Under the pieces are notes generated by a model, which had not been told where the DNA came from, did no database searches, and was given only the letters and a program-made list of their open reading frames with translations. A stretch of DNA of 64,000 bases from Gymnothorax reevesii (lineage: Eukaryota > Chordata > Actinopteri > Anguilliformes > Muraenidae): the NCBI GenBank assembly GCA_029721435.1, contig CM056581.1, positions 73,332,712-73,396,711 on the forward strand. Direction: 5' to 3'. Each line of letters begins with the position of its first letter. Position 1 is the first letter of the stretch. The translations under genes and the position numbers were made by a program. This document shows positions 12,051 to 23,747 of the stretch, in pieces.

Positions 12051-12788
12051 ACTCTAGAGGAAGCAGCTACTCTGTATCGGGCATGACTTCAGTTTCACAC
12101 TTAATACCAGAATGGTAGTTATGAGGCCAACAGGTGATTAGCCATATTTACAAAACTTGCTGCTGAAGACAGGTTCTCACATTGACGTATGTCTCAAATT
12201 AAAGCATGTCTCTTTCAAGGTCAAGGGTTTCAAAGGATTCCAGTATACTTTATAATAGGATTTAAGAAGTGACACAAAACATCTTTCAACAAGAAATTGA
12301 ATAAATTTGCTCAATATCCAAAAAAAAGGTAATTGTATAACCAAGCCATTTTTTTTAAACAAAACTATTTTGAGACAATAACTTTTGGAATTTAGGAGTT
12401 TTCTGGGGAAATGATGTCAAGTCCAAGCTCTGCCTTGATAGCAGTTGTCTCCAGTGCAAATATCAATCTCATTTAGAACCATACATGGGGTTCGTAAAAC
12501 TACAATTCCTACAAAAAAATGCAACTTTCAGATCCCTCCCCCTCCCCTCTCCAGTGCACTCCAGCCCTAAGACCCTCCCCAAGAAGGCTGCCATGCACGC
12601 GAAGGCATGCGAGCTGTTATGCATGCGACCAAGTTGCCAAGGCTAGAAATTACTGTTGTGAACAGTCAACACTGCTGGCCAACAAATGAGCAGAAATAAA
12701 TCATGTTGACATGAAAAGTAATCTACAGCAGTATGTATTCAGTAAAAACCCAGCGCACTCTTATTTCAGTAAGTTACCCATTTTTATT

Positions 12789-13470
12789 ATGCCCCCGCCC
12801 TTGAAAGACGAAAGGGGGCATTATGTCGACACCATGTCTGTCCGTCCGTTCGTCATCCGTCCGTCCGTCGTCCGTAAACTTTTCGTTTCCGTGGGATAAC
12901 TAAAGAACACCTCATCAGATTGATGCCATTTCTTAATGACTTATTGGGAGTGGTTAGAGGAAGGTTCCTTTCGAAAACCAGCATCGTGCGATATTCAATA
13001 TGGCCGCCACAGCAGCCATCTTGATTTTCGTTTCTGCCCGATAACTAAAGAATGCCTCATCCAATTGATGCCATTTCATGGTGGCGTATCGGGGGTGGCT
13101 AGAGGAAGGTTCCTTTCGAAAACCAGCATTGTGCAATATTCAATATGGCCGCCACAGCAGCCAATTTGATTTTCGTTTCCGCCTGATAACTAAAGAACAC
13201 CTCGTCGGATTGATGCCATTTCATGGTGGCATATTGCGGGTGGCAAGAGGAAGGTTCCTTTCCAAAACCAGCATCGTGCGATATTCAATATGGCCGCCAC
13301 ATCAGCCATATTCATTTTTGTTTCCGCCCAATAACTAAAGAATGCCTTATCCGATTGATGCCATTTCATGGCGGCGTATTGGGGGTGGCTAGAGGAAGGT
13401 TCCTTTCGAAAACCAGCATCGTGCTATATTCATTTTCATTTCCACCCGATAACTAAAGAACACCTGGCGT
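12789..13470 (+). mobile_element. GCCCCCG-hairpin element with 145-bp tandem repeats
   Basis: It starts with the hairpin ATGCCCCCG...AGGGGGCAT (12789-12823), then a run of GTCCGTCC (12837-12872). Four to five copies of a 145-bp unit follow, starting near 12884, 13025, 13170, 13315 and 13436; the last interval is shortened to about 120 bp by deletion. Each full unit holds GATAACTAAAGAA, then TGATGCCATTTC, a GGAAGGTTCCTTTC palindrome and TTCAATATGGCCGCCACA. The 60-86-codon frames here are a by-product of the tandem unit. Related hairpin starts lie at 21123 and 40953. Confidence 0.7.
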
Positions 13471-13770
13471 GAATCCTGCTGAATGGCCAGTAAACTATGT
13501 ATGACAGCATTTAGCTCTGAGAGCACAGAAACATTACACATACTTATGAGGACAACAACACAACCGATAAGACTGCCAGGTCACCAGCAACGTTAGCCCT
13601 AGCATCGGAAACAAGCTACAGTTAGCTTGACTGCAACATCACAGTAACATCACATGCACTACGGAGTACTGTAACAATTACAATACGCTGGCTATTCAAA
13701 CAGCGACTGTGGTTGTAAGTGACGTTCACTCGCTTATTTGCAGAGCGAAACTGAATTAATGCCAGTTAGG

Positions 13771-13865
13771 CCTGGGGTTAGTTCCAGCTGTGCATGTGAG
13801 CGACGCCAACTCGCTTGTTTGGGTTAGTACCAGCTGTACATGTGAGCGACGCCAACTCGCTTGTT
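13771..13865 (+). repeat. 46-bp tandem duplication
   Basis: The segment containing CCAGCTGTGCATGTGAGCGA and then CGCCAACTCGCTTGTTTG occurs twice in a row with one or two changes. Related single motifs occur just upstream (13720-13745). Confidence 0.75.
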
Positions 13866-13940
13866 TGCAGAGCATAGCGGAGCAAAAACGAACCAACAAA
13901 TAAAGCAAGGGTTTACCTGTCAAGCAGAAAAGTCGCAAAC

Positions 13941-14294
13941 TCAGAGTCGGTTTTTAATCCTTCCAGATCCAGGAGTTCTCCACCACTGAAAAGCCACTCC
14001 AATGTTCACTCTGGTTTTATCCCAGGCTTTGTCTAATCCTTTCTTTTGTGCTTTTTTTTTCTTCTGGCTTCCTCTTCTTACTTGTCTTAGCTGTGTGTGC
14101 TGTTGTCGGTAATTGAGACATTGGTATTTTTTTTCCTCGCTGAAGGCTGTTGTTGCACCATCAGTTTCTCTAAGCTCCTGACCCTCTCTCGAAGATTTGA
14201 ACTTGACGGAGCACTGGCGTGAACTGAGGAGAAATGGGAAGGAGGCTGTCCACAGCGTGTGCATGTGCACTGTTTGATGGCTGTCAGACACCAT
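13941..14294 (-). pseudogene. Fragment of an unclassified fish transposon ORF (KTRVNIGVAF motif)
   Basis: The minus-strand frame ends in KKAQKKGLDKAWDKTRVNIG, then VAFQWWR. The basic run followed by K-T-R-x-N-I-G-x-A is also found at 40170-40457 (EKTRANIGLALPRWQEL). I recall this motif from many uncharacterised repeated proteins in fish genomes, likely the N-terminal exon of a DNA transposon protein, but I cannot assign the superfamily. Here the conserved R-W-R-E-L continuation is lost after WWR, so the copy is degenerate. The first half of the frame shows no recognisable domain and may not be coding. Confidence 0.45.
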
Positions 14295-14299
14295 TCTAG

Positions 14300-15240
14300 C
14301 TCTAACAGGTTCTTTTTGGTCGGACCGAAGGATGTAATTTTATGTAATACTGTCTAGACACAGTGACAGTGTCAGCAAAAATGACAAAAAGTTACTTTTA
14401 TTAGACTTACCAACTGCAGCTTTAACAAATGATTGCCCTCAACCTGTTCCTGTTTAATGTCCCATGATAAACAATCAAACAATTTATTTACTGAATAATC
14501 AAGACCAGAACATAAATCTATAATAGTAAAACAATTGTTCATTAAGAAATGACAAAGAGATCACCGATAGCTACATTCAAAATGTACATACATGTAATAT
14601 TGCATGGATGGCAATAATCTAAATAATGAATTCATACAAAACTTTCTCTGAATTACATCTACCATTTTTGCATTTTTCTTCAGAAGCATGATTTATTTTA
14701 AAATGGCACTCAACTTATTAAAAATATTTTTAGCTTGGAAAAGAATATTTTTAAAATGAAAACCATCTTTGGCATGTTGAGCCCTAACAAATATTGACAC
14801 AAAATGGCATCAGTTCTAAGCCAAGCTAACAAATATAAAGCCATTTTATGAGCTACAGGAGTTCAAACTCTCAGAAAAACCTATTGATATTTTTTGTCCT
14901 CAGTGATATGGATATAAAAATGCCAGATAACTTTGTAATGTAATGAATAATAATGCCAGCTAAAAACCAAACGACCTTTCATTCTATCGATTAGTCTTCA
15001 TAAGTACGCAAATTTATGTTTAGTTGCAAATTAGATCTGGAAAGCAGTTGTGCACTCATAGCCATGATGCCATAATATTAATAATTAATTTATTAAATTA
15101 CCAGTGTTTCTATACAATTCATCTGCAGGGCATTGAGGAATGATTAAATACTCTGAAGACGTATGACAAAATGTTGGTAATTCAATAAATTAATTTGCAT
15201 TGTGGCTATGAGTGCTTGAATGCCTTTTTTCATCTTGGTC
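14300..15240. other. No gene recognised
   Basis: AT-rich. The part next to 14295-14440 probably belongs to the same transposon as the fragment at 13941-14294, because it continues without a break, but I see no terminal repeats. Confidence 0.4.
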
Positions 15241-15252
15241 AGCACTATAGTA

Positions 15253-16762
15253 TACTCAGCAACAAAAGTTTCTGTGACACCATTTATGTGTATGTGATAA
15301 ATGACACGCAAAGATCTCAATGCAATCAATATGTTTATTTAACAGGAGAAACACTGACTTTTCAGTGCCAACGTCACTCAAAACGAAAAATGTCATTTTC
15401 ATGCGTCATGAAGCACTTGTCTGACGTCTAACCAATTGTGACCTTCACACTTCAATACTGGGTGTGACTTCCTCGTGCCATGATGCAAGCAACGCATCTC
15501 CGGCGCATGGACCGAATCAGATGTGCCAGAAATTGCTGTGGGATGTCATTCCAAATCTGACGTAGACGTTGTCGCAATTCCTGGAGTGTAGCTGGCGGGT
15601 TATCCAACCGCCGCAAACGTCGATCCATCTCGTCCCAAAGATGCTCGATTGGGGACATGTCTGGGGATCTGGCTGGCCATGGTAGGACATTGACATGTTG
15701 TTGCATCAGATACTGCTGTACAATCCTTGCAACGTGTGGTCTGGCGTTATCATGTTGCAGCGTTATTCCGGGACCATGTTGCATCAAAAACGGTACCACC
15801 AATGGCCGTAGCACTTCATCGCGATATCTTTGACCTGTCAGATTTCCATCAATAACAAGCAAATCTGTTCTGTTTCTAGCCGTGATCCCTCCCCAAATCA
15901 TGACACTACCACCTCCAAAACGATCAAATTCCTGAACACAGTTGTTGGCATAACGTTCTCCACGTCGACGGTATACACGTAAACGACCATCACATCGGTT
16001 AAGCATGAATCTTGATTCATCAGTGAAGAGTACAAGATCCCACTGACGTTGGATCCACCGTCGATGTTGTTGTGCCCACTGTAGACGCAGTCGTCGGTGT
16101 TGTACTGTGAGTATTGGATGTCTTGCTGGCCGACGTGGGACAATGCCAAAATGACGGAGACGGCGACGGATCGTCTGTGCAGACAGTCGCCTCAAACCAG
16201 GTATCGTTCTTGCAGTTATGGTTGCAGGTTGGAATCGATTTCGGAGATGGGTTGTTCGAATCCAGTTGTCCTGTCTGGGAGTGGTTACTCGTGGACGGCC
16301 GCTGCGAGGACGGTCTCTGACATGTCTTGTCTGCTGATGACGCTGCCATAAGTTCCAAATGGTGTTTCGGTGGACATTCAGGCGATGAGCAACTTCCCTC
16401 TGCGAGGTTCCGGATTCAATCATCCCAATGGCCCTCCACCGATCATTTTCAGACAGTCTTGGCATTTAGAGGGTAGAGTTCCTGATCCGAAATGGCTGTG
16501 TTTTCGATAAGTGATGCTTCCGTCGTTCATCAGGCACAATGTGAACATTCCAAAAATTCTCCTCTGTTATTGCCATCCACAAGCATGATTTACGCACATT
16601 TTCACATGCGAAGTCATTTTCTCGCATTTTCATGATTTCCATTTCAATGTTGTGTTTACGTGTACTGTTTCAGTCTGATATCACCATGTATGACAATTTC
16701 ATAATTGCGTTATGAAAAATAATTAACAATATTGGTGTCACAGAAACTTTTGTTGCTGAGTA
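15253..16762 (-). mobile_element. Complete Tc1-like transposon, 1510 bp
   Basis: It has perfect 30-bp terminal inverted repeats (15253-15282 and 16733-16762, outer sequence TACTCAGCAACAAAAG) and is flanked by TA on both sides (15251-15252, 16763-16764). The single transposase gene is open throughout. This is the only element in the window that has both intact ends and an intact gene, so it could be recently or currently active. Confidence 0.95.
15452..16465 (-). CDS. Tc1-like transposase, DD34E, apparently intact (337 aa)
   Basis: This is a cut-and-paste transposase that binds the element's inverted ends and inserts at TA. The reading frame is complete with no stop or frameshift and has the usual Tc1 length of about 340 residues. 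Residues 1-50 and 60-110 form the two helix-turn-helix DNA-binding parts, separated by a GRPR motif (56-59). The catalytic triad is visible: D149 in LVLFTDESRF, D239 in LQHDNARPH and E274 in SPIEHLWDEM, with 34 residues between the last two. The glycine-rich GGGSVMIWGG lies at 184-193. The start was chosen because MPRLSENDR is the first methionine and lies about 300 bp inside the right terminal repeat, as in relatives. Overlapping frames on the other strand (16097-16351) are shadows. Confidence 0.95.
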   Translation of the reverse strand: MPRLSENDRWRAIGMIESGTSQREVAHRLNVHRNTIWNLWQRHQQTRHVRDRPRSGRPRVTTPRQDNWIRTTHLRNRFQPATITARTIPGLRRLSAQTIRRRLRHFGIVPRRPARHPILTVQHRRLRLQWAQQHRRWIQRQWDLVLFTDESRFMLNRCDGRLRVYRRRGERYANNCVQEFDRFGGGSVMIWGGITARNRTDLLVIDGNLTGQRYRDEVLRPLVVPFLMQHGPGITLQHDNARPHVARIVQQYLMQQHVNVLPWPARSPDMSPIEHLWDEMDRRLRRLDNPPATLQELRQRLRQIWNDIPQQFLAHLIRSMRRRCVACIMARGSHTQY

Positions 16763-16769
16763 TAAAATG

Positions 16770-18340
16770 TAAGAAGAAAGCAAGTCCATATTTTTCACAA
16801 GAGTTAAATGAATAGTTTGAATCAGGGAAGCAAGTTTTATGTACTAATGTGTTCATTTCTGCAAGATATATTCTGTTTAAGTCATAAATTACATGGCAGA
16901 AGGAAGCAAGTCCACATCCAATGACACAAAACCTTACAAAACTTTCAGCCGATGAAATTCTAGTTTACAAAGTAGACTAAGACTGCTCTGTACCCTTGAG
17001 AGGAGAGTTGTTTCCTCAAAACAAGTTCTATAATTGTTTCAACACGCTGAAATTCACAGATGATTTTAACATATTGAAGGACAGGTTAGAATTTTTCAAT
17101 TCAATACAATATGTTAAAGAGTAAATTTATTGTATTTTCTGATCTCAGGATCACTTATTTTTGTACCTTTCATTCCTCACTGACCCATTTGGCTACTGTT
17201 ATATTGTTTAAAGCATGTGTTTACAGTATCGATAGAGTGAAGCAAAAGTCTCAATGGCTTTGCGGGTTGGAAGATATGAATTTATCATTTTGCATTAAAC
17301 TTTTAAATCGAAGACACAAGTATATGCAGTTAAGGACACAAAAAGCAAAGTCAAGCATACTGAAAATAAGTTGAGCACATGCTAAAATGTTATTGATTGC
17401 TGAAAATGGTGAATACTGAAAGATCTGCACCACTCAATCTGGCATTGTCAGCAGTTGTAAAATGTACATGTTCCTCTCCAGGAAGATTTCACCCCCACCC
17501 CCCAGGAGAGGTCCATACCCCAGAATGCCCTACATGCCCTATGTAAAACAACAGAACATTTAACATTTCCCATCTGTTGCAAATGATGATCAGCAAATAC
17601 CTTGATTTTATTTATATTCTGAATAAAGGTTGGTTGCAAAATATCCTAGTAGCCCTGAAAATAGGAAACTAGTCATCTGAGCCACACCCACGGTTACATA
17701 ATTGAACTCTTCATGTCATATTGAGATAGGGGCAAACAAGAAGCATTTGATGTCCCCAGAATATAACTTTTACTTCTAGCCATATTGCAAGGCTAAAATG
17801 AAAAGTTGTCCTCATCCATTTCTCAAAACCTTGAACTTTTGACTTGTTTGTTTTTGTCTTTTCACAGCAGAGCGCCTCTCCGACAGTGGTGAGCCTTCCT
17901 GTTCTCTCCAGTCATGCCTGCCAATTTAGAAAAGTACATTGAAAGTAGTTGGGAGTAATGATGCCTTATAAGGTGAGGTCAGTGAAGGGCTTCTTTCTGA
18001 TGGCCCAACCCTGGACTGCATGGACATAGTTCGGCATAAACTTAGGATCTATTTTTCAAATATTGATACTCATTTGTATTACCGCAATTGAAATTCAATG
18101 TGTATCACCGCATCTATATCTAAAAAAGGGACTTATGACCATTTGCATGTTGCAATGACTCACATTAGAAAAACATATGTAATTCAAGACAAACTGAAAG
18201 AATTACAATGCTGTGCATAAGTCTAAGGTACTCCAGACATACAGAGGTGAGACTGGCAATCTTCAGAAAAGATTATTTTTTGGTCAAAAAAATTTGACCA
18301 AAATGCTTGGTTCATTGTACCGGTCCATTTTCTTATAAAA
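16770..18340. other. No gene recognised
   Basis: AT-rich sequence without a defensible exon, RNA gene or repeat boundary. Confidence 0.5.
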
Positions 18341-18349
18341 CTGCAAATG

Positions 18350-18510
18350 CTAGGTTGCCACTATCACGATTCGCGACACGATTGAAATTGTGGTCTTAAT
18401 CGTGGTGATCCTATCAGATCTTGAGGTCAGTCGTGGCAATCGTGTTGATCGTAGAAAAGTTCTGGACAGTTCAAAAATTTCCTACGATCAACACGATAAA
18501 TTGTCAATCA
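18350..18510. repeat. Palindromic segment around AATCGTGTTGATCGTAG
   Basis: The arm at 18439-18456 is repeated in reverse complement at 18482-18497 with a loop of about 25 bases. Further TCACGATT/AATCGTG motifs lie upstream. Probably a short foldback element or part of one. Confidence 0.5.
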
Positions 18511-18557
18511 TGATCATTGCATTACTTTGGATTCAAACCTGAAATTTTTAGCCAATT

Positions 18558-18712
18558 TCGGACCAGACGCAAAATGAATTTTTCACACAACAGATTACAT
18601 TCGAAGTAAATGCAAAGACACGAATACGCACTTTTCGTGTGTATCTGCATCTTTGCATTGACTTTGGATGTAACCTGTCGAGCAAAAAATTTGTTTCGCG
18701 TCCGGTGTGAAA
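18558..18712. mobile_element. Degenerate short element of the CGCGTCCAGTGTG family
   Basis: The left side has ACCAGACGCAAAATGAATTT and the right side AATTTGTTTCGCGTCCGGTG, imperfect inverted repeats of each other. The right side closely matches 6335-6390, 25430-25452 and 57985-58033. Confidence 0.6.
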
Positions 18713-18729
18713 GCATTAGTAAGGCAGTA

Positions 18730-19720
18730 ATTTTTTTTTATTTTTGAATCTTTGAACACGCACTTGTACACTAGTGGGTAGAATTATGATTGCTGTGCAA
18801 GTTATCTCTAGCTTGAGAAGTAAGCCTTTGGTTGCTTGATCGTATCAAGCTCACTTCCTCAGATGTGGCTGATCAGCAATGCCATAGTGCGGCGATATTC
18901 TACTGATACTTCACCAATATTTTTCCTATGTCAGCCTGCTAGGTTGCACTTGGTCATCTTGCCCATCATTTCATTCGAAGTGGCTTTGTTGTAAATTGCT
19001 ATTTAACCAAAAGCCATAAGACCACATGGTCTCTGGCTGTAAAGGCATCCTGTTATTAGAATCTGGTCTTTGGTTTATGCCGGTCATTGTTTTTTGTTTT
19101 TTTTTTTTAGCATCTTTCAGATTCATGAATTATCTTTTGTAATCATGGTAATTTATTTTTATATCAAGTTTGAGTACACAACATTATTTCATATGTATTC
19201 CTAACACTGCTTCCACCTCCTGCTCTCCACTAATTGCCTGGTTTGTGTTCCCTCCATGTCTGTGGTGGGACCTTGCCCTGAGCATGCTGCTGGTGTTCTT
19301 CGCCATAATCGCCATCTGACCCTCTGTGTGACAGAGGGTTCTGTCCCAGACTGCAAGCAGCACTCTAAATCATTAACATCACCATAACGAACAGCAGTCA
19401 TTCTGTGTTCCATATCTTCCGCCCATAATTACAGCATTTTCCCAAACCCGCCATAAACGCACTGACTTCGGGGGTGCACACCCGAAGCAATCTGCCCACT
19501 CATAGTTCAAACACGCAAACATTACCAATGCCAAATCCATCTCCTGACAGTTCGCTAATATAATAAACACTCACACACACCAATGTCGTTGAGTTTGTTC
19601 TTTCGTTATACTTGTCGGTCGTAGCGCTACTTTGTGTTCGTTGATTAGTTTTTATCACTCCGCCGTCGTCTTGTTTTCGGTTTGTTGTGATGCAGAAGCT
19701 TGGCGCTTCCGGGTCGGTCC
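18730..19720. other. No gene recognised
   Basis: Only short frames. An oligo-T run lies near 19100. This is the left flank of the large palindrome. Confidence 0.5.
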
Positions 19721-20640
19721 TGTAGACAAGGGTAAGCACTCGTTCACAGAGCTCAAAAGGACCTCATTAAAATGCAAACCACGTGATATATTCGGCGTAG
19801 GTCTTACTCATTGTTTCGGCTTATTCACCGTAGTCCGCCTCATCACAAGCAACATTGGAAAGCGATTACGACTCCAGACTTCCCGTGATTCTCTTTACTC
19901 AGGGATTGGAAACAACGCATGTTTCATGATCGTTTAAATTGTTTTAATGAAATAAGACCATTTGAAACGTTTTTATGCAGTTCCATTGCTTTTAATCCCT
20001 CGGTAAAGACGAGCCTGATAATTCCTGTGTCATAATCGATTTCCGTGTCATTAGTGGGGAAATCCACCGTAATGCACGTGAAACTGATTAACTTGATGCA
20101 CCATGACTTAAATTCCGAGAGTGAATTTCCTCGGTGCGCTTTGATTGAATAATTGCTGACTACGGCACAAAGACATGAATATCACTAAGAGGAGAAACAC
20201 GCATAGGACGTAAGCCTTGGAATCCCTAAACATCGTCCAAGACATCAAAGTTCAAGGTTTTCAAGTTGTCAAATCCTATCTTTGTGGATGTCTACCACAT
20301 AAATCAAACTTGCAGTGGACTTTTATATGAGAACTGGAATCAACTGCAGCCTGCCTTCTTTTGTCCCACTCGTTGATGGAGGCATTGTTTGTGGCTGTTT
20401 TACCGAGATGAAATGCACTATTGATGTTCAAGTGGACAGCATCTTTCTGGGGCCTTTACAGCCATGTGAACTCCAAGGAACATGCTAGAAATAACTGTTC
20501 TCATAAGAAATGTTAGGAATTTAAAAATACAGTTGCAATTTAACAAAGGCAAGTGTCCGACAAGAAAGGGAATTTAGAATTGTAGATAAAATTTTCGATG
20601 AATAATAAATGCATGCAGCTATGTTTTGAAATTTATTATT

Positions 20641-21030
20641 CATTACTCTTTGTGTTGGTACAGGTGGATCCAGAAATTTTTGAAAGGGGATCCCAAAGCC
20701 AAAAAGCTTTCTTACATTACCGACCAGAACTAAGCTACACAAACGTTTACTTGTATGGGATTAGAATTATTTGGGGGGGAAGGGGAATTTGCAAGATCGT
20801 TAAGGGGTCGTGGCCAAGATGCACAGGCAATACCCCAGGGATACCCCAATATGGAAAGAGCAAGTGCCCCACACCCCAGCAAAATAATCAACTTTTAGTA
20901 AAGGTCAGTAAACATTGGGCATCACAAAAAAATCTGTACCGTCCCCCCTTCCGAGACTCTGGAATTCCGGGGTGGGTACTCTATCAGGGAGAAAATCCAG
21001 GGTGGACACACCAAGAATTCTGCATAATGC
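20641..21030. repeat. Insertion of about 390 bp in the left palindrome arm
   Basis: It interrupts sequence that is continuous in the right arm (near 23860-23885). No terminal repeats or domain are recognised. Its first part reads GGTGGATCCAGAAATTTTTG. Confidence 0.55.
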
Positions 21031-21122
21031 ATAACTTTTATCCTTGTAAGTATCCCCCCCAGAAAAAAGAGGAAAAATAGCCAACCCAAAGCTTTATAAC
21101 TTGAAAATCCGCAAGGGTTTTT

Positions 21123-21285
21123 TATGCCCCCGTAAACGAAGTTTCGGGGGCATATAGTTTTTCACCTGTCCGTTTCAGATGGGGTCATGACTTTTGGCCT
21201 TGTGACCTTGACCTTGGAGCATGACGCTTGGTTACAAAAACTTTAACATGGGCCACGGAGGCATCAGTGTTTCACAGACACATCT
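21123..21285 (+). mobile_element. GCCCCCG-hairpin module inserted in the left arm
   Basis: It starts with the hairpin ATGCCCCCGTAAACGAAGTT...GGGGGCAT (21124-21153), then TTTTTCACCTGTCCG. It ends before an oligo-T run. The right arm lacks it. It is related in design to 12789-13470. Confidence 0.6.
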
Positions 21286-21623
21286 TGTTTTTTTTTTTTT
21301 TTTAGTAATAATAAAAGATTCAATATGGCTCTTTACTTGTTATACACTCTAATACTAGAGAATCCTTAGGATGTGTAGAAACTGCTTTTAAATGTTAACA
21401 GTTTGGAAAAGTGTCCCATGCAGTTCATTTTACCACATTTGTTATTCAATGAGATTCTCAAAGGGAATTTTATAGACTGTAGTGCTATCCAGAAGCATTT
21501 CAGTGTTTCACCTATTCATGTATAATCTTATGAATAAACTTACTGTATCACATATGGAAAACTACAGCGCCCTCCATAATTATTGGCACCCCTGGTTAAG
21601 ATGTGTTTTTTAGCTTCTAATAA

Positions 21624-21692
21624 ATTCAGTTTTTTTCTAAATAATATAGGACCACAATGAGTGGTCCTATATTATTTAGAAAAAAACTGAAT
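21624..21692. repeat. Perfect 32-bp palindrome with 5-base loop inside Tc1
   Basis: Positions 21624-21655 are the exact reverse complement of 21661-21692, with AATGA as loop. It lies in the non-coding end of the Tc1 copy and is most simply a template-switch (snapback) mutation. Confidence 0.9.
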
Positions 21693-21772
21693 CAGTGGGA
21701 GAAAAATCCCACATTAAGAAATAATTCTTTAACATCAAATCATGTGTGCCACAATTATTAGCATCCCTGATG

Positions 21773-22807
21773 TTAATACTTTGTACAACCCCCTTTTCCC
21801 AACAAAACAGCACCTAAGCTTCTCCTATAATGTTTCACAAGATGGGAGAATACAGAAAGAGGGATCTTCGACCATTCCTCTTTGCGCAATCTCTCTAAAT
21901 CATCCAGCGACCTGGGTCCTCTCCTCTGCACTCTCCTCTTCAGCTCACTCCACAGGTTTTCAATGGGGTTGAGGTCGGGGGCTGAGACGGCCATGGGAGG
22001 AGCTTGATTCTGTGCCTGGTGAACCATTTCTGTGTAGATTTGGCCACGTTTATGGTCATTTTCTTTCTGAAAGACCCAGTGACGACCCATCTTCAGCTTT
22101 CGGGCAGAGGCCACCAGATTTTGATTTAAAATGTCCTGGTATTTCAAAGCGTTCATGATGCCATGCACCCTAACAAGGTTCCCAGGGCCTTTGGAAGAGA
22201 AACAGGCCCACAGCATCACCGATCCTCCCCCATATTTAACAGTGGGCATGAGGTGCTTTTCTTCATACTCATCTTATGTGTTCCGCCAGACCCACTTAGA
22301 GTGTTTGTTGCCAAAAAACTCTATCTTAGTCTCATCTGACCAAAGCACACAGTCCCAGCTGAAGTCCTAGTACGGCTTAGCAAACTCCAGACGTTTGCGT
22401 TTATGATTGTAAGTGAGAAAAGGTTTTTTCCGTGCATGCCTCCCAAACAGCTTGTTGGCATGTAGATAGCGCCTGATGGTGGTTTTGGAGACTTTGTGAC
22501 CCCAAGATGCTACTACTTGTTGCAATTCTTTAACAGTGAGCTTTGGAGAACTTTTTATTTCTCTTACCATCTTCCTCACTGTGCGTGGTGGCAAAATAAC
22601 ATTGCGTCCTCGTCCAGGCTTGTTTACCACTATTCCAGTCGTTTTAAATTTCTTCATGATTCCTCTGACAGTAGATATGGGCAGGTGCAGGCGAGTGGCT
22701 ATTTTCTTGTAGCCATTGCCTGACTTGTGAAGGTCGACACACATCTGCCTTACTTGTATGTGTGTTCCTTTATGAAGAGTGGATAGGAGAAATGGCCTCT
22801 CTGTCAC
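21773..22807 (-). pseudogene. Tc1-like transposase, two in-frame stops and altered catalytic site
   Basis: Read from ATG at 22807 the frame gives MTERPFLLSTLHKGTHIQVR, the helix-turn-helix half with NKPGRGRNVILPPRTVRK, the VLWSDETK segment with the first catalytic aspartate, then GGGSVMLWACFSSKGPGNL and PDLNPIENLWSELKRRVQ with the final glutamate. It stops at about 22367-22369 and again upstream of 22249 (near 22274), both in the same frame, so all 345 codons align without frameshift. The segment with the second aspartate, normally Q-Q-D-N-D in this family, reads Q-K-E-N-D, so the catalytic aspartate is replaced by glutamate. The protein would be inactive even if the stops were read through. 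Confidence 0.9.
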
Positions 22808-23714
22808 GTCATATTTATACCCCAGGGAAACAGGTTGTGATGAATTACTAATTAAATGTTCCTAGATACTGTGATCAACTTCGTAAACTACCGTAGAAAT
22901 ACTTCAATTACATTTAATTCCCAGGAATTGTTAGGGATGCCAAAAATTGTGGGACAGGTGATTTTATGAAAAATAATTAGTTCTTAGTCAGGGATTTTTT
23001 TCCCCCTTAAAATTCACTTGAGCTGAAGTTTACATTTTTCTACAATTTTCAGTGTGAAAGTATGCTTCTGCAATAAAAATTGAATTTATTGGAAGGCTTT
23101 TAACACATATTAAAAAGGGGTGCCAATGATTATGGAGGGCACTGTAAATCACTGTTTGAGACCTGTTCCCTCTTGTTCCTTTGATAAGCATATTGAATAT
23201 TTTTTCTAATATAATACCAAGTCTGACTGGGATTTAGAAATATGGTGGGATGCATTGATTTTAAAACAGTGATTTAGATTAGACTTATTACCTTTGTACA
23301 ATCTTAATTGTCGTTTTAAAATTAATGCCTCCCACACTGATGAATATTTTTAAATCCCAGTCAGACTTGGTATTACATTGAAGAACATTTTATATATTTT
23401 TCTGGAGGAACAAGAGGGAACAGGTCCCAAACAGCGATTTAGTTTGTCCATATGTGATACAGTAAGTCTATTCATAAGATCACACATGTATAGGTGGAAA
23501 CACTGAAATGGTTTTCTAGACAGCCCTACAGTCTATAAAATTGCCTTGGAGATTCTCATTGAATAACAAAAGAATGTCATTAAATAACAAAAATGTGGCA
23601 AAATGAACTCCATGTGACACTTTTCCGAGCTGTTCACATTTAAAAGCAGTTTCTAGACATTCTAAGGATTCTCTAGTATTAGAGTGTATAACAAGTAAAG
23701 AGCCATATTAAACC

Positions 23715-23747
<33 letters not shown>

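Larger units (their letters stand above)
21565..23144 (-). mobile_element. Tc1-like element, full length but dead (1580 bp)
   Basis: Both ends are present (CAGCGCCCTCCATAATTATT at left, its inverse ending GAGGGCACTG at right) with TA on both sides (21563-21564, 23145-23146). It inserted into the left arm of the palindrome. The right arm near 23440 reads GGACAAACTAAATCGCTG, which is the unoccupied target. Confidence 0.93.

Noticed and set aside
12936..13456. Several 77-86-codon frames with repeated peptide
   Set aside because: They follow the 145-bp tandem unit and have no start context or domain. The peptide is a by-product of the repeat.
16097..16351. Open frames opposite the intact transposase
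   Set aside because: Shadow frames of the conserved transposase gene on the minus strand.
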